A DNA stretch of 33,075 nt, taken from positions 1-33,075 of IMG/VR virus record IMGVR_UViG_3300026319_000014; one strand, given 5' to 3'. A program made the position numbers and the translations under genes. This DNA comes from a virus. Position 1 is the stretch's first letter; every line of letters starts with the position of its first letter. Shown piece after piece: positions 7,971 through 16,888 of this stretch. The notes below the pieces were generated by a model, which saw only the letters and a program-made list of their open reading frames with translations, made no database searches and had not been told where the DNA came from.

Positions 7971-10060
7971 TTCTTTGCACTGGTCCCATCGTTAGATTGG
8001 ACGGCTACAACTGACGGATTCGAGGCGGGAACGTTCGCTTCTCCACCGAAATTGATCAGATTATTAAACAGGTCACGACATGTCGTATTGATCCCGTCAC
8101 ACCCGAAATAACAGTAAACTGTTACCCCGACTACACTACCATTGAGAGGAGCATCTAGAGCAACGAACGGCGTAGCTCCTGGTCCCATGGACGTGATAAG
8201 TCTGCTTTGAAACACCTGCCCCCCGCCGGGAGGGATTAGAAGTACTCCATCATTAAAAAACTGAGATTGCGGCGTAAACCCGAACGCTATCGTGATGTAC
8301 TGAGGGGGTACCACCGAAGCGATCGTTCCAACAATTCCGTGTTGACTCATGATCGCACCGCACGCTGGCGAATACACAACGAACGGGCATTCGTTTGCGA
8401 TCATGTGCCTATGAAATTGTTGATCGTAAATACTGCCGAACCCTTTACACGTTACTGTGAACTTTGCTCCTTCAGTAAGAAGTTCATCGCATGTACCGAC
8501 AAAAAGAAGATTGTGCGTGCCGCTATCCCGGTTAACCTCGTAAATCGCTACCTGGAGTTCGGCTTCGATGATAAACGGGAAAAGTCGCTGGAGTGGGTTC
8601 CCGGTAAAAATAAAGCTTTCTATTGTGGCTTCGTCACTACCCATGTCAGTACCGCGCTGGCATTTAGTGAACTGAAAATAGCCCGGCGTGAATGTGCCAA
8701 GACCAGATACGACTAGCGTCGATTCGAAACTGGTATAATACCATGACGTGGTTGCCATGGGATTCGCTTCTGTGAATACATAGCAATACGCAACGTTCTG
8801 CTGCGTCGGCGTATAGAGATATTCCTCGGTCATCTCGAGAAATTTGATTGAGACATCAGCGCATCCATCCGCCTCGTATGTCCATTCGATCATTGGGTTC
8901 TGAAACCGGCAAAGAATCAGTGCCGACACCTTTGGGAACGGATCGAAATTATAGGGAGATGTCACTCCGAAGTTGAAATTGAGAACGTCGTAAGTTCCGC
9001 CCGTAGTGACCGTGTTCGCCTGAAACGGAAGAATGTGCCCTGAATTATCGTTGAGCAAATAGAATCCGTAACCTGCTCCAATGAAGTTCGAATCAAGATA
9101 ACGGCTGTTAGCGCTTACCGTTACACCAGGAGCGCCTATTACCGGAGGCGCGAATACTTGCCAATCAGCTCGCCAGGTAGGAACCCATAAATTGTTCAGC
9201 CTTCCTTTTCGATCTAAAAATATTCCTTCGATCTTCGCTATCTCTAGTCGAGTCATCGCCTCGAAATCGAGCTGGGTCACGCGCCTCGGTCCTTGCGGAT
9301 AAGCGAAGTCGGCTTCAGCTCGTCCGAACCCAATTTGCTCGTAATCAACATCAACCTCCGTCGTATCAACCTCTTGCTGACTGTAGGTGCACGGTATATC
9401 CCACAACCGTTCGCTTGCGCGTCCGAGATTCCCGCCAGTCGATACCAAGGTCTGAACAAACGGATTCATAACCTGAGTCACATCGCCCCATTCGGTAAAC
9501 GTCAGATCAATCGTGAAAATGCTTTCAGTGAGTTTCTTGAATTGGCCGCGTTTGCTGAACCGTCCGAACGCTACCGGCATCAAAATAGAATTGATCAGCC
9601 ATGCGCTCGTAGTACCAACCGAGAAAGTTATCGTGCTACCGACGATAGAGCTAACCTGTTTGAGCTCGTAGTTGAACGTCACGGGATTAACGAAGATGAA
9701 CCAGCTCCCGTATCTGGATGGAGGTTTGGCACTGTTGAACTGGCAAGTTGTCGCGCCAATCCCGATCCCGGCCGTTATCGCGACTTGATCAGTCCACATT
9801 GGGAGCGCTACCTGATCAGCTTTAAGTCGCTGGAATCCTAATCTGAGGTCTCCCGAACCATCCGAATCCCACACGAGATAACTGGCGTCAACTTCCCATT
9901 TCCCGTAATTGGAGAATGATCTAGCGCTCGTCTTATTGCTCTGGCTTTGCGCCTGGCCATCTTTGACAATCAAACGGACCTTAGGTTTAGTCGAGAAATC
10001 CGGAGGCATAAGAAACAAAACCACTGGTTTCGCGCCGACCGTTATCCACTCCATTCTCAT
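7967..10060 (-). CDS. Fused distal-tail and DUF2163/BR0599-like protein
   Basis: 697 residues that look like two tail proteins in one chain. The first ~415 residues are beta-rich, with GRFSKRGQFKKLTESIFTID and IEWTYEADGCADVSIKFLEM, as in distal tail/minor tail proteins. The second part (from about NVAYCYVF) matches the phage BR0599/DUF2163 pattern: CPFVVYSPACGAI, later CDGINTTCRDLFNNLINFGG, with the paired Cys of that family. In other phages these are often separate genes upstream of NlpC/P60, so this may be a fusion. Role: tail-tip ring below the tape measure. Bounded by ATGA overlaps at both ends. Confidence 0.78.
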   Translation of the reverse strand: MRMEWITVGAKPVVLFLMPPDFSTKPKVRLIVKDGQAQSQSNKTSARSFSNYGKWEVDASYLVWDSDGSGDLRLGFQRLKADQVALPMWTDQVAITAGIGIGATTCQFNSAKPPSRYGSWFIFVNPVTFNYELKQVSSIVGSTITFSVGTTSAWLINSILMPVAFGRFSKRGQFKKLTESIFTIDLTFTEWGDVTQVMNPFVQTLVSTGGNLGRASERLWDIPCTYSQQEVDTTEVDVDYEQIGFGRAEADFAYPQGPRRVTQLDFEAMTRLEIAKIEGIFLDRKGRLNNLWVPTWRADWQVFAPPVIGAPGVTVSANSRYLDSNFIGAGYGFYLLNDNSGHILPFQANTVTTGGTYDVLNFNFGVTSPYNFDPFPKVSALILCRFQNPMIEWTYEADGCADVSIKFLEMTEEYLYTPTQQNVAYCYVFTEANPMATTSWYYTSFESTLVVSGLGTFTPGYFQFTKCQRGTDMGSDEATIESFIFTGNPLQRLFPFIIEAELQVAIYEVNRDSGTHNLLFVGTCDELLTEGAKFTVTCKGFGSIYDQQFHRHMIANECPFVVYSPACGAIMSQHGIVGTIASVVPPQYITIAFGFTPQSQFFNDGVLLIPPGGGQVFQSRLITSMGPGATPFVALDAPLNGSVVGVTVYCYFGCDGINTTCRDLFNNLINFGGEANVPASNPSVVAVQSNDGTSAKK

Positions 10061-12630
10061 ACTTTGATCGAGTACCGATTCTTTCGAACCGTTTCTATGA
10101 TATGATGATCGGAATCAGGATGATTCAAAACAAAAGAACGCATCGTGGCCTCGTCAGTCCAATTGTGAATATGAACGTCGCGACCAGATCCTCCCGAACC
10201 ACTAGCACGCGAAGACGAACTGCTCCCGAGTGAGCTTCCAACCATTCCACCGAATTGATACTTCGGGACAAACGATAGCGAGTTGATCGCGTGAACGCTC
10301 GATTCTCCACCAATATGCGCAACACCTTCCGGCGTGATAACGCCTTCACCACTTCTCACCATTGCCACGCGATTGTCTGTCCCGCTGTAACCACCAGGAA
10401 CGATACCGCCTTGCGCGAATGCCAGAGCGGCTGCATACACGGCCGCCGCGGCAATTGGCGCCAGAATCCAACCGATGTAAGGAATATCGGCTGCGCTCTT
10501 TGCTGCTGCTGCGGCCGCTGCTGATGCGGACGAAAGCTTGTCTCCCTGGTTCGCTGTCCGAAGCACGGTCGAAGCGAGTAGCTGCTGCAACATGAGTTTA
10601 ATCAAGCTTTGAACAATCGATTCTGCGGCGCTCACAAACGCTTGCTGCCAATTCTTGGCTCCGAAAATTAGGCCAGTTAACCCCTGGCTTACTCCATCGA
10701 TACCGGTCTGCATCGTTTGCCCGAAGAACTGAGAAGCTTTCGTTCCAGTTATTGTGAACTCATCACCGAGTTTAACTAATCCTTGCTGAAACTGGCCCAT
10801 CCATGTGTTACTGCTCTGAGCCAATTGCATCTTGGCGTTCATCAAGTCGAGCTTGTCGATCGCCTTCTGCAGGTTATTGATCTGGGTATTCTCCTTATCG
10901 TTCAAACCTCCTTGCGCTTCTCCGACTGCCTTGATCTGATTCTGCATATCGACCAGCTTCGCTTTTGAAGTGTCGATTCCAGCAATCATCTGAGTCGCGA
11001 GCTGATAGTTTTTCGCGTTCTCTTGATCGAGCGATTCAAGCCCTAGCTTGTGATTGACGTTATTTCTTTCAACGCCGGCATTGTACGCAGCCTGTTTCTC
11101 GTTGATCTCGGACATTATCTCGGAGATCTTCTGCTGATCTAAGGCATCCTGACTCGGCCCTTTCTTGCCGCCTCCTTTTTCTTTAGGGAAACCGCCAGGA
11201 GGTGCGCTCAATCCCGGTTTGGCTGTAACTACTTGCTCATCGAGAATCGTCGTTTGCGCTTCCTCTCTGGCCTTGCTCTGCAAAGCCTCTTGTCCCGCTA
11301 GACGATTAGAGAGTGCCGAAGCTTCCGCACCCGAGAGACCGGGAGGTGGAGCGAACCCGGTTTCATTGGCCTGAGAAACCATTTGAGCGGACTGCACCAT
11401 GAAGTTACTAGCAGCCGACAGAGCGGCGACAATCGCCTTTCCTACCTCTTGCATGGCCGAAATCACTGGGCCCGCTGCTGCAATGATCGCATTGAAAGCA
11501 GCGAGGATTGCCGCAACACCAGCTTGAACATCCGGACCATTCATTGTCGCTGCCAGATCCTGAAGCGCCTTGGTAACAGGCTGCACCGTGTCTTTAGTCG
11601 CGCTTGCCGCTAAATTCTCGAAGCTGGCTTGGACCTTCTGCTGAGCTCGCTCGATCGTATCACCACTCTCTTGGTGCGCTGCAGTGTACTCCTGAACCTT
11701 GGAAATCAGGAGATCTGTGATCGTCCCATTCTCGCGAGCCGTGAGAACCTGATCTTTCTCTAGCCCTAGCCGCTGCGCTAAAGCGTTCGTGTTTCGTGTC
11801 TGGCCGTTCAATAGAGCGTTCAGATCCGTAATCAGTTTATCTTGGGTGATATGGAGAGCGCCCGAATTCGCTGTCAACTGCGTCACAAGCTCGACCTGTT
11901 GCTTAATACTGGCGTTTGCCCGGGTAGCTGCCGGATTGATTGTATCGAATCCCTTAGCGAGCTCAGAGAGCGGAACCTCGGCTTTCTTGGCCGATTCTGT
12001 CAGCAAATCAACCGCCGCGGTGCCAGCTTGCTGCGCTTTACCGCCGCCGAACCTCGATGAATCTGTGCTAAGCGTTCCTTCGACGCCTTCCTTGACGTTT
12101 TGAAGCGTTTTCTGTAGCTCTATCCCTTTCGTGATGATACCAGCGAGCGCGGCCGTAAACGCAAGTGCGCCGGCGATCCCTGCACCAACCATCACCGTCT
12201 GGAGTAACCCAATCTCGTTCGCTGTGCCAACCGCGCCACGTCCTAGCAAGTTTATCTCGCTCCCTAGCGCACCAGTTCCAGGAATCATCCGCGTCATCCC
12301 GGCCGTAAGTAGAACGGTGTTGCGTTCCATTGCCGCCATGTTTATTCCTGCGGCTTCAGCTTTCTTTCCGGTATCAGCGAGCGCCTCTCCAGCTCCTTTT
12401 ACGGTTTGGCCGGCTATAAGAGAATTAGCGGCCAATGCCGCAAAACCTGGATTTAACGCCATGAATGAGGCGCTAGGTTTTTGCGCAGCGGCGGCTAGCT
12501 CAGCCATCGATATAGCAGCGTTGCCCGTGGTCCTTTTAAGACCTTCCATCTCCGCGCTGACAGCGGCCAACTCTGCCTTATTGGCTTTTACATCGAGGAG
12601 GATCTCAACAGTTCTGGTGGAATCAGGCAT
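10057..12630 (-). CDS. Tail tape measure protein
   Basis: 857 residues, Ala-rich and largely helical, immediately after the G/GT chaperone genes, as expected for tape measure genes. Hydrophobic segments lie near residues 145-170 (VMVGAGIAGALAFTAALAG) and near the C-terminus (YIGWILAPIAAAAVYAAALA). The latter is followed by the typical tape-measure tail FAQGGIVPGGYSGTDNRVAM, then RSGEGVITPEG. It spans the tail lumen, sets tail length and probably forms part of the DNA-entry channel. The ATG directly follows the TAG of the frameshifted chaperone (TAGATG). Full size for a medium-length siphovirus tail. Confidence 0.93.
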   Translation of the reverse strand: MPDSTRTVEILLDVKANKAELAAVSAEMEGLKRTTGNAAISMAELAAAAQKPSASFMALNPGFAALAANSLIAGQTVKGAGEALADTGKKAEAAGINMAAMERNTVLLTAGMTRMIPGTGALGSEINLLGRGAVGTANEIGLLQTVMVGAGIAGALAFTAALAGIITKGIELQKTLQNVKEGVEGTLSTDSSRFGGGKAQQAGTAAVDLLTESAKKAEVPLSELAKGFDTINPAATRANASIKQQVELVTQLTANSGALHITQDKLITDLNALLNGQTRNTNALAQRLGLEKDQVLTARENGTITDLLISKVQEYTAAHQESGDTIERAQQKVQASFENLAASATKDTVQPVTKALQDLAATMNGPDVQAGVAAILAAFNAIIAAAGPVISAMQEVGKAIVAALSAASNFMVQSAQMVSQANETGFAPPPGLSGAEASALSNRLAGQEALQSKAREEAQTTILDEQVVTAKPGLSAPPGGFPKEKGGGKKGPSQDALDQQKISEIMSEINEKQAAYNAGVERNNVNHKLGLESLDQENAKNYQLATQMIAGIDTSKAKLVDMQNQIKAVGEAQGGLNDKENTQINNLQKAIDKLDLMNAKMQLAQSSNTWMGQFQQGLVKLGDEFTITGTKASQFFGQTMQTGIDGVSQGLTGLIFGAKNWQQAFVSAAESIVQSLIKLMLQQLLASTVLRTANQGDKLSSASAAAAAAAKSAADIPYIGWILAPIAAAAVYAAALAFAQGGIVPGGYSGTDNRVAMVRSGEGVITPEGVAHIGGESSVHAINSLSFVPKYQFGGMVGSSLGSSSSSRASGSGGSGRDVHIHNWTDEATMRSFVLNHPDSDHHIIETVRKNRYSIKV

Positions 12631-13217
12631 CTATTCTAGCGTATTTAAAAGGTCGGTAAGGAGTTTGTTGTAAATCTTGTGCCCATCTTTCGCTTCGATT
12701 GCCGCGAATGCTGCATAAGTCGTGCTCATGTTACGCAATGAATCCATGACTCTCATCTCCATCCCGATCTGGTGAGACCGAACGATTCTGGCAATCGGCC
12801 AATGAATTACGTCGGCTGGGCTTTGTCCGGTGAGGATGGAGACTTCGAGTATGACGCGTCCAAAACTGAGGCTAGCTTCCTCTTTACCTCGACTTTTTCC
12901 GTGAGAACTTTTATCAGGAATTCCGTCATCTTCCCGTCTCTCTGGCTGAACCGGGTCAAGATAGGGTTGTTTATCTCGTGCCCTATATCGAGAATTTTTT
13001 CCACTTCCTCGTAAGGAAGATGTTCTACGAACTCTCTCTCTTTCGAAATAAAAAGCTCAACGACTTTGTCCTGCAGTCCGTACACTAAAGCGTAGGTTTG
13101 CAGTTCGTAGACGTTGAGCTTTTTGATCTTAACTTCGCAAGGAGAGCCGTCGTCAAGCGTGACTGTCACGGCTCTAAACCCTTGAATATTTTCTATCTCA
13201 GTTTTAGCATCTGTCAT
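12631..13217 (-). CDS. Tail assembly chaperone, -1 frameshift form (gpGT-like)
   Basis: Between the short form's TAA and the tape measure ATG there is no conventional gene, but the -1 frame is open from about 13054 to a TAG at 12631-12633. It has no upstream ATG in the right place and reads like protein: RVILEVSILTGQSPADVIHW, then PIARIVRSHQIGMEM and LRNMSTTYAAFAAIEAKDG. This is the lambda G/GT layout, where a -1 slip on the ribosome adds a T domain that binds the tail tube protein. Possible slip sites in the zero frame are G.GAA.AAA (12900-12894), G.GTA.AAG (12888-12882) and A.GTT.TTG (12867-12861). None is a perfect X.XXY.YYZ heptamer. A slip at the first site gives about 195 residues. Confidence 0.8.
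12807..13217 (-). CDS. Tail assembly chaperone, short form (gpG-like)
   Basis: 136-residue protein between the tail tube and tape measure genes. The first ~110 residues (VTVTLDDGSPCEVKIKKLNV, later VVELFISKEREFVEHLPYEE) have the acidic, helical look of G-type chaperones that hold the tape measure during tail assembly. The last ~25 residues (from LASVLDASYS to the stop) are Ser/Pro-rich. This is likely the unshifted ending, because the -1 frame across the same DNA stays open and continues to the tape measure gene (see the frameshift entry). Confidence 0.85.
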   Translation of the reverse strand: MTDAKTEIENIQGFRAVTVTLDDGSPCEVKIKKLNVYELQTYALVYGLQDKVVELFISKEREFVEHLPYEEVEKILDIGHEINNPILTRFSQRDGKMTEFLIKVLTEKVEVKRKLASVLDASYSKSPSSPDKAQPT

Positions 13218-13274
13218 TCATCTGCCTTGGCTTGAGGGTGGGCAGTGGCACCACTAAGGGTTAACTAACAACTA

Positions 13275-14042
13275 TCAGGTCTCAACGTGTTGCAGCGTAG
13301 CAGCACCCGAGAAACTAGCAAGAAGTTCAACGGATGCGAAATCATCCGGCTTATATACCGGTGCTTTGTCCGCAGATAAAAACACGTTCCCGAGTATCCG
13401 ATGATTGAACAGGTTCGAATACTGATCAGTAAACGTAATCTCAATCTTGCCGTACCGGTTCATCTGATTGAACATATCCGCTACCCAAATCTGAGGGAAT
13501 GTTCCAGCAGCTAACGCAGGCAAGTTGTACGTAATGATGATCGTCTGAGCACCCGTAATAAACGTTGAACCTGACCTAAACCGGATTGCGCTAGCCTTGG
13601 TCCCTGATCCAACCAAATCGTAATCGACACCTTGAACTAGGCTAGTTACACCCTGCTTCACTGAAACTATCGTCGGATTTTCTCCGGGTATTCTGGCCAC
13701 ATCGTAAGGTGCAGCATTCGTTATTGTTAGAGTGAGCGCAGTTGCAAGCGTCTGACTAAGAACACTTTTCGCCGTACCGCCGTACAAAGCGTACATCGTG
13801 TTGATCGTCATCTCGTTACACTGAATCGTGAACTGAGGTTCGACCTTGATCACCACATTTTTCGCTAGCTGCAAAATGCCGTTTACTGACCATTCCGCCT
13901 GCTTTCTCGTGACCCCGAGGTTGCCTGTCACCTGAACGACGTTACCGAAATCAATGTACCGATCCGTTATCCCCTGAATCTGGAAAAGCACTAAAGCCGA
14001 TACATTGACGATGTTATTAGCGTCACCGTAATTTCTGCTCAT
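13275..14042 (-). CDS. Major tail tube protein
   Basis: 255 residues, beta-rich, located just before the G/GT chaperone, the usual place of the tail tube gene. Seen: VIKVEPQFTIQCNEMTINTM, a mid insertion that reads like an Ig-type domain (VSVKQGVTSLVQGVDYDLVG then AIRFRSGSTFITGAQTIIIT), and the closing strand FADMFNQMNR-like segment followed by GKIEITFTDQ. The inserted domain with 'Y.LVG.GTKASAIRF' resembles the small beta domains that decorate tubes of many siphophages. Start by ATGA overlap with the upstream gene. The 57-nt gap after it contains only a weak AGTGG/CCACT stem. Confidence 0.78.
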   Translation of the reverse strand: MSRNYGDANNIVNVSALVLFQIQGITDRYIDFGNVVQVTGNLGVTRKQAEWSVNGILQLAKNVVIKVEPQFTIQCNEMTINTMYALYGGTAKSVLSQTLATALTLTITNAAPYDVARIPGENPTIVSVKQGVTSLVQGVDYDLVGSGTKASAIRFRSGSTFITGAQTIIITYNLPALAAGTFPQIWVADMFNQMNRYGKIEITFTDQYSNLFNHRILGNVFLSADKAPVYKPDDFASVELLASFSGAATLQHVET

Positions 14043-14545
14043 AAAGTTTTAATCACTAATCGTGTGTTGAATTTCATCAGATAAGTTATGTCTCGTGTCA
14101 TGGTTCCCGATTGTGTTGGGGTGATCTTTAATATCGCATCCTGGAATTCAAGTACCTGCATTCTCTGGTCGACGTTCGATACTGTGTTGTGACTCTTCCA
14201 GTGAAGCAGTTCACATATCCGGCACACCAAAACAGAAGCCGGAATTTGTGTTCCCTTCGATCCTTGGTTTACCATCACAAGTTCTGAAACCTGAATCATG
14301 AGAGTCACCCATGACGTAATGCTATTGACCTTCGAGTTTTCGTTTCTAAAAGGTGGGACCGTGATCACCACAGCTAACCCGATCTGCGCGATCTGCTGGT
14401 TTAGGTGCGCTACAATATCACCAATCTTTTCAGTAATGACCGGAACGGCTTTCCCGTTCGCTGAGTCCGTACCGTTGAAAGCATGGTCAATCGTCAGCAT
14501 CGCCGCTACAGCAGTCTGCAACTGAGCTAGAGTCGAGGTAATCAT
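14039..14545 (-). CDS. Tail terminator / tail completion-like protein
   Basis: 168 residues between the gp36-like connector and the tail tube gene, the place of tail terminator (lambda gpU-type) or neck proteins. Sequence shows ITEKIGDIVAHLNQQIAQIG, a central VVITVPPFRNENSKVNSITS strand region and a C-terminal DAILKITPTQSGTMTRDITY strand. This alpha/beta arrangement (helix, then strands of 'v.v.v.e...') is compatible with the gpU-type fold. The call is mainly positional. It joins its neighbours by TAATG upstream and ATGA downstream. Confidence 0.6.
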   Translation of the reverse strand: MITSTLAQLQTAVAAMLTIDHAFNGTDSANGKAVPVITEKIGDIVAHLNQQIAQIGLAVVITVPPFRNENSKVNSITSWVTLMIQVSELVMVNQGSKGTQIPASVLVCRICELLHWKSHNTVSNVDQRMQVLEFQDAILKITPTQSGTMTRDITYLMKFNTRLVIKTL

Positions 14546-15045
14546 TAATGCCAGAAACTGAAATCGAGATCCTGCTTGTACTTGTTTGGAGATACCACTC
14601 TTCCCGACGTAGTTGGATTAGCCTGGTAATCCTGGCTATTGAATGCGCTCGGAGACAAATCGAACTGAGCTGTTGGAGGTTGTTCAACGGCAATTAATCC
14701 TTTCGCAACATCGTCTAGCTGTTTGTTCGCATCCTTAAACGACGCAATCCGCGCTTCATCGATGAACACTCTCCCCGCCGGGAAACTGGTCAGAAGCTTG
14801 TACCGCGCGATCTCAATAGCTGCTCCGTACAGTTCCGGAGGAATGTTGGCTGATACCAGGTCCAACAAATTCCGGTTCTGCGCGTAAGCACCAACCCGGC
14901 CCCGAACCAAGGATGTCACCCATTGACAAATCGATGTGATCCTATCGGCTTGACCCGATTCCAGAGCGAACGTGTTGAACGCATCCTTTTCAGGCTGCGA
15001 CAACTCGTTCCTTACATCATCTTCATTGAGTGACACCCACGCCAT
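14545..15045 (-). CDS. Mu gp36-like head-tail connector (DUF1320-like)
   Basis: 166 residues. The helical region IPPELYGAAIEIARYKLLTS followed by the FKDANKQLDDVAKGLIAVEQ helix is the pattern of gp36/DUF1320 proteins ('...a...IAry.L...', then 'y..a...L..ia.G...'). It lies directly after the major capsid gene, where Mu gene 36 also lies. The C-terminal ~40 residues are polar and end in SFWH. Function in such phages: adaptor ring between portal vertex and tail. The stop shares bases with the next ATG (TAATG). Confidence 0.8.
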   Translation of the reverse strand: MAWVSLNEDDVRNELSQPEKDAFNTFALESGQADRITSICQWVTSLVRGRVGAYAQNRNLLDLVSANIPPELYGAAIEIARYKLLTSFPAGRVFIDEARIASFKDANKQLDDVAKGLIAVEQPPTAQFDLSPSAFNSQDYQANPTTSGRVVSPNKYKQDLDFSFWH

Positions 15046-15066
15046 AACTTATCTTCCGTTTAAAGC

Positions 15067-15966
15067 TTAGGTGACCGTGAACCTGACTACCAAAGACGGC
15101 CCCGTCACTAACCGGTTCTGCTGCCAATCGATGTAGTACACATCGGACCTGATTCGTTCCTCGCGATATTGCCGAAGTGCGTCGAACCGGTTCGCTGTAC
15201 GAACGAAAGTCTTGAACGCAGATGGGTCCATCTGACCCGGGTTATCCTGACCGTAAAAGATCCAGCAATTGCTTGCACTACCCGAAACGAATTGTGCGCC
15301 GCCGCCGATCATCCATTCAAGAGGGACCGCCGTTAACGCTTTGATCTGCTCAATTGTCGCGATAGCAAATTGGATGTACTGAACACGACCAAGAATCTTG
15401 GTATTGTTCTTCAATAATAACCATGCACCGAGATCAAGATAAATTCGGTTCGGAATAAGGCCGGTATTATCAGTGATAAATTTACATATCAGATCGATAT
15501 CAACGATCGGATCATTGGCACTACTCCCCCATACCCCTCCAGTGAACCCCGCAGGGGTTCCAGCAGGAGTGACAGCGACCGCACCATTCATAAACGCGAA
15601 CAACGCCTTCAAGTCATTATTCAGGATCGTCGTACTCAGATCCCTAATTTTGACCATCTGTAATTGATCGAACATCTCCACGTTCTGCCGTTTCTCGATA
15701 TCGTCAATCGTGGTTTCCATTGCGTTCTCAAAAAGAACACTTTGCGAGTCAGTTACCTGAAACGCGAGCCGTGCAGCACCACCACCAATCGCACGAGTCG
15801 TTTCCTGTATATTGAATTGGTTTCCGGTCCCGAAATTCTTGTAGAAGAATTTCTCGGCCATTACCGGCACCTCCGGTGCGAGGAATTTTGCGACTGGATG
15901 CTTGATAGCCCAGTCCGAATAAATGCCCTGACTGTAGGTCAGGAGCTGTTGTACATCGTAACCCAT
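15067..15966 (-). CDS. Major capsid protein
   Basis: 299 residues, following protease/scaffold and the DUF2190-like gene, as in Mu-type head clusters. Seen: PVMAEKFFYKNFGTGNQFNI near the N-terminus, a long helix ATTIDDIEK-type region followed by 'RQNVEMFDQLQMVKIRDLST', the central GLIPNRIYLDLGAWLLLKNN, and a C-terminal DVYYIDWQQNRLVTGPSLVV strand. This order (N-arm, spine helix, A-domain with 'P....l....w..l..n', late beta hinge) fits an HK97-fold capsid subunit without a delta domain. The upstream GAGGCGAGG gives a plausible ribosome site. Likely the most abundant protein of the operon. Confidence 0.88.
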   Translation of the reverse strand: MGYDVQQLLTYSQGIYSDWAIKHPVAKFLAPEVPVMAEKFFYKNFGTGNQFNIQETTRAIGGGAARLAFQVTDSQSVLFENAMETTIDDIEKRQNVEMFDQLQMVKIRDLSTTILNNDLKALFAFMNGAVAVTPAGTPAGFTGGVWGSSANDPIVDIDLICKFITDNTGLIPNRIYLDLGAWLLLKNNTKILGRVQYIQFAIATIEQIKALTAVPLEWMIGGGAQFVSGSASNCWIFYGQDNPGQMDPSAFKTFVRTANRFDALRQYREERIRSDVYYIDWQQNRLVTGPSLVVRFTVT

Positions 15967-15967
15967 A

Positions 15968-16333
15968 TTATTTGAGCCTCGCCTCCACCATTCCGTTTAA
16001 CCCAGCTTTGACAGCAATCCCGAACCCGGTCCCGGCAGTACCGGTAACCTGCGCCAGGCCACCCGCGATCCAGAAAAGTTCTTGACCGACAGTTGGCACA
16101 ACGCCCGCACCACACTTGATAAAGACCGTGTGGCCTTTTGCGACGTAGACCGGAAGCACTAACGCATCTAGGTCCGCGTCGCCAGTAGCCACGCCAAAAA
16201 GCGGGTTAGTTCCCGCCCAGGCAATGGCTACGCCGCCCGTAAACTCGATCAGCATCCCGTAAACCACGGTAGATGCTGCTGCGCAGGGATACTGAAGAAT
16301 CGGTATCTCTCGCGCTATTCCACCATATTTCAT
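15968..16333 (-). CDS. DUF2190-like capsid decoration protein
   Basis: 121 residues, Gly/Ala/Val-rich. VVYGMLIEFTGGVAIAWAGT, then LFGVATGDADLDALVLPVYV and a GAGVVPTVGQELFWIAGG segment match the 'G.lv...gg...ca......pfGVa......G..v.v...G' pattern of DUF2190 proteins. These accompany Mu-type capsid genes and sit on the outside of the capsid. It stands 1 nt from the capsid gene and 39 nt after the protease gene. Confidence 0.78.
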   Translation of the reverse strand: MKYGGIAREIPILQYPCAAASTVVYGMLIEFTGGVAIAWAGTNPLFGVATGDADLDALVLPVYVAKGHTVFIKCGAGVVPTVGQELFWIAGGLAQVTGTAGTGFGIAVKAGLNGMVEARLK

Positions 16334-16372
16334 ACTTTAGTTTTCTTTCTTGTTCTCTTGCCTAGCGCGGGA

Positions 16373-16888
16373 TTACACCGCTTGAAATAATTCAGGATCT
16401 TCGGTAGCAGCCACGTTCCAAGCGTCTTGAAAGCTCATGTTGGGGCTTCCCTTTTGAACCCTCTTTGCTGCCGCTTCACATTTCCTGGCGCGGTCGCGTC
16501 CATCGGTCTCGGTTTTAATTCGATCTTGATCGCTGGTAACTATGACAGCCTTTTCGAACGCCTTATTGACCGGAAGCGATTTAATCAGGTTCTCGGCCTC
16601 GACCTTATTCGCTAAATACAATTTCTTGATGCTGGCTTTCATAGTCTCATTCTTCGGTTCAATCCGATGTTCAGCGACAGCTCGTACGATCGCCGCGTCC
16701 GCCTCTTTGTTCGCTCCTTCAACCCTGACCTGTTGAAGCTCGGCGCGGAGTGCTTCGATCTCCGTGTTAAGCGAACCATCGCTCTCTTTCTTTGTCTTAG
16801 CCTGAATGGCTGCAACGATTTTACTCGTGTCCTTTGAATCCTCTTCGGTGATGAATCCGGCGGATACGAGTGCTTTTGCTAACTCCAT
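16373..16888 (-). CDS. Scaffold protein from an internal in-frame start (Mu gpZ / lambda Nu3-like)
   Basis: Met258 of the protease gene is preceded by AGGAGG with a 5-nt spacer (AAGAC), the best ribosome site seen in the whole late operon. The 171-residue product (MELAKALVSAGFITEEDSKD onward) is a highly charged helical protein with ALRAELQQVRVEGANKEADA and the C-terminal MSFQDAWNVAATEDPELF. Mu and lambda are known to make their scaffolds from nested in-frame starts in the protease gene. The same is inferred here, giving extra scaffold copies over protease. Confidence 0.78.
   Translation of the reverse strand: MELAKALVSAGFITEEDSKDTSKIVAAIQAKTKKESDGSLNTEIEALRAELQQVRVEGANKEADAAIVRAVAEHRIEPKNETMKASIKKLYLANKVEAENLIKSLPVNKAFEKAVIVTSDQDRIKTETDGRDRARKCEAAAKRVQKGSPNMSFQDAWNVAATEDPELFQAV

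Noticed and set aside
9293-9841. Plus-strand ORF of 182 aa
   Set aside because: Shadow of the 697-aa tail protein, whose motifs and overlaps are convincing.
12131-12673. Plus-strand ORF of 180 aa opposite the tape measure gene
   Set aside because: Ala/Pro/Ser-biased shadow of the Ala-rich tape measure; no ribosome site and no coding partners on that strand.
13218-13274. Possible terminator after the tail tube gene
   Set aside because: Only a 5-bp AGTGG/CCACT stem, no U-run; insufficient.
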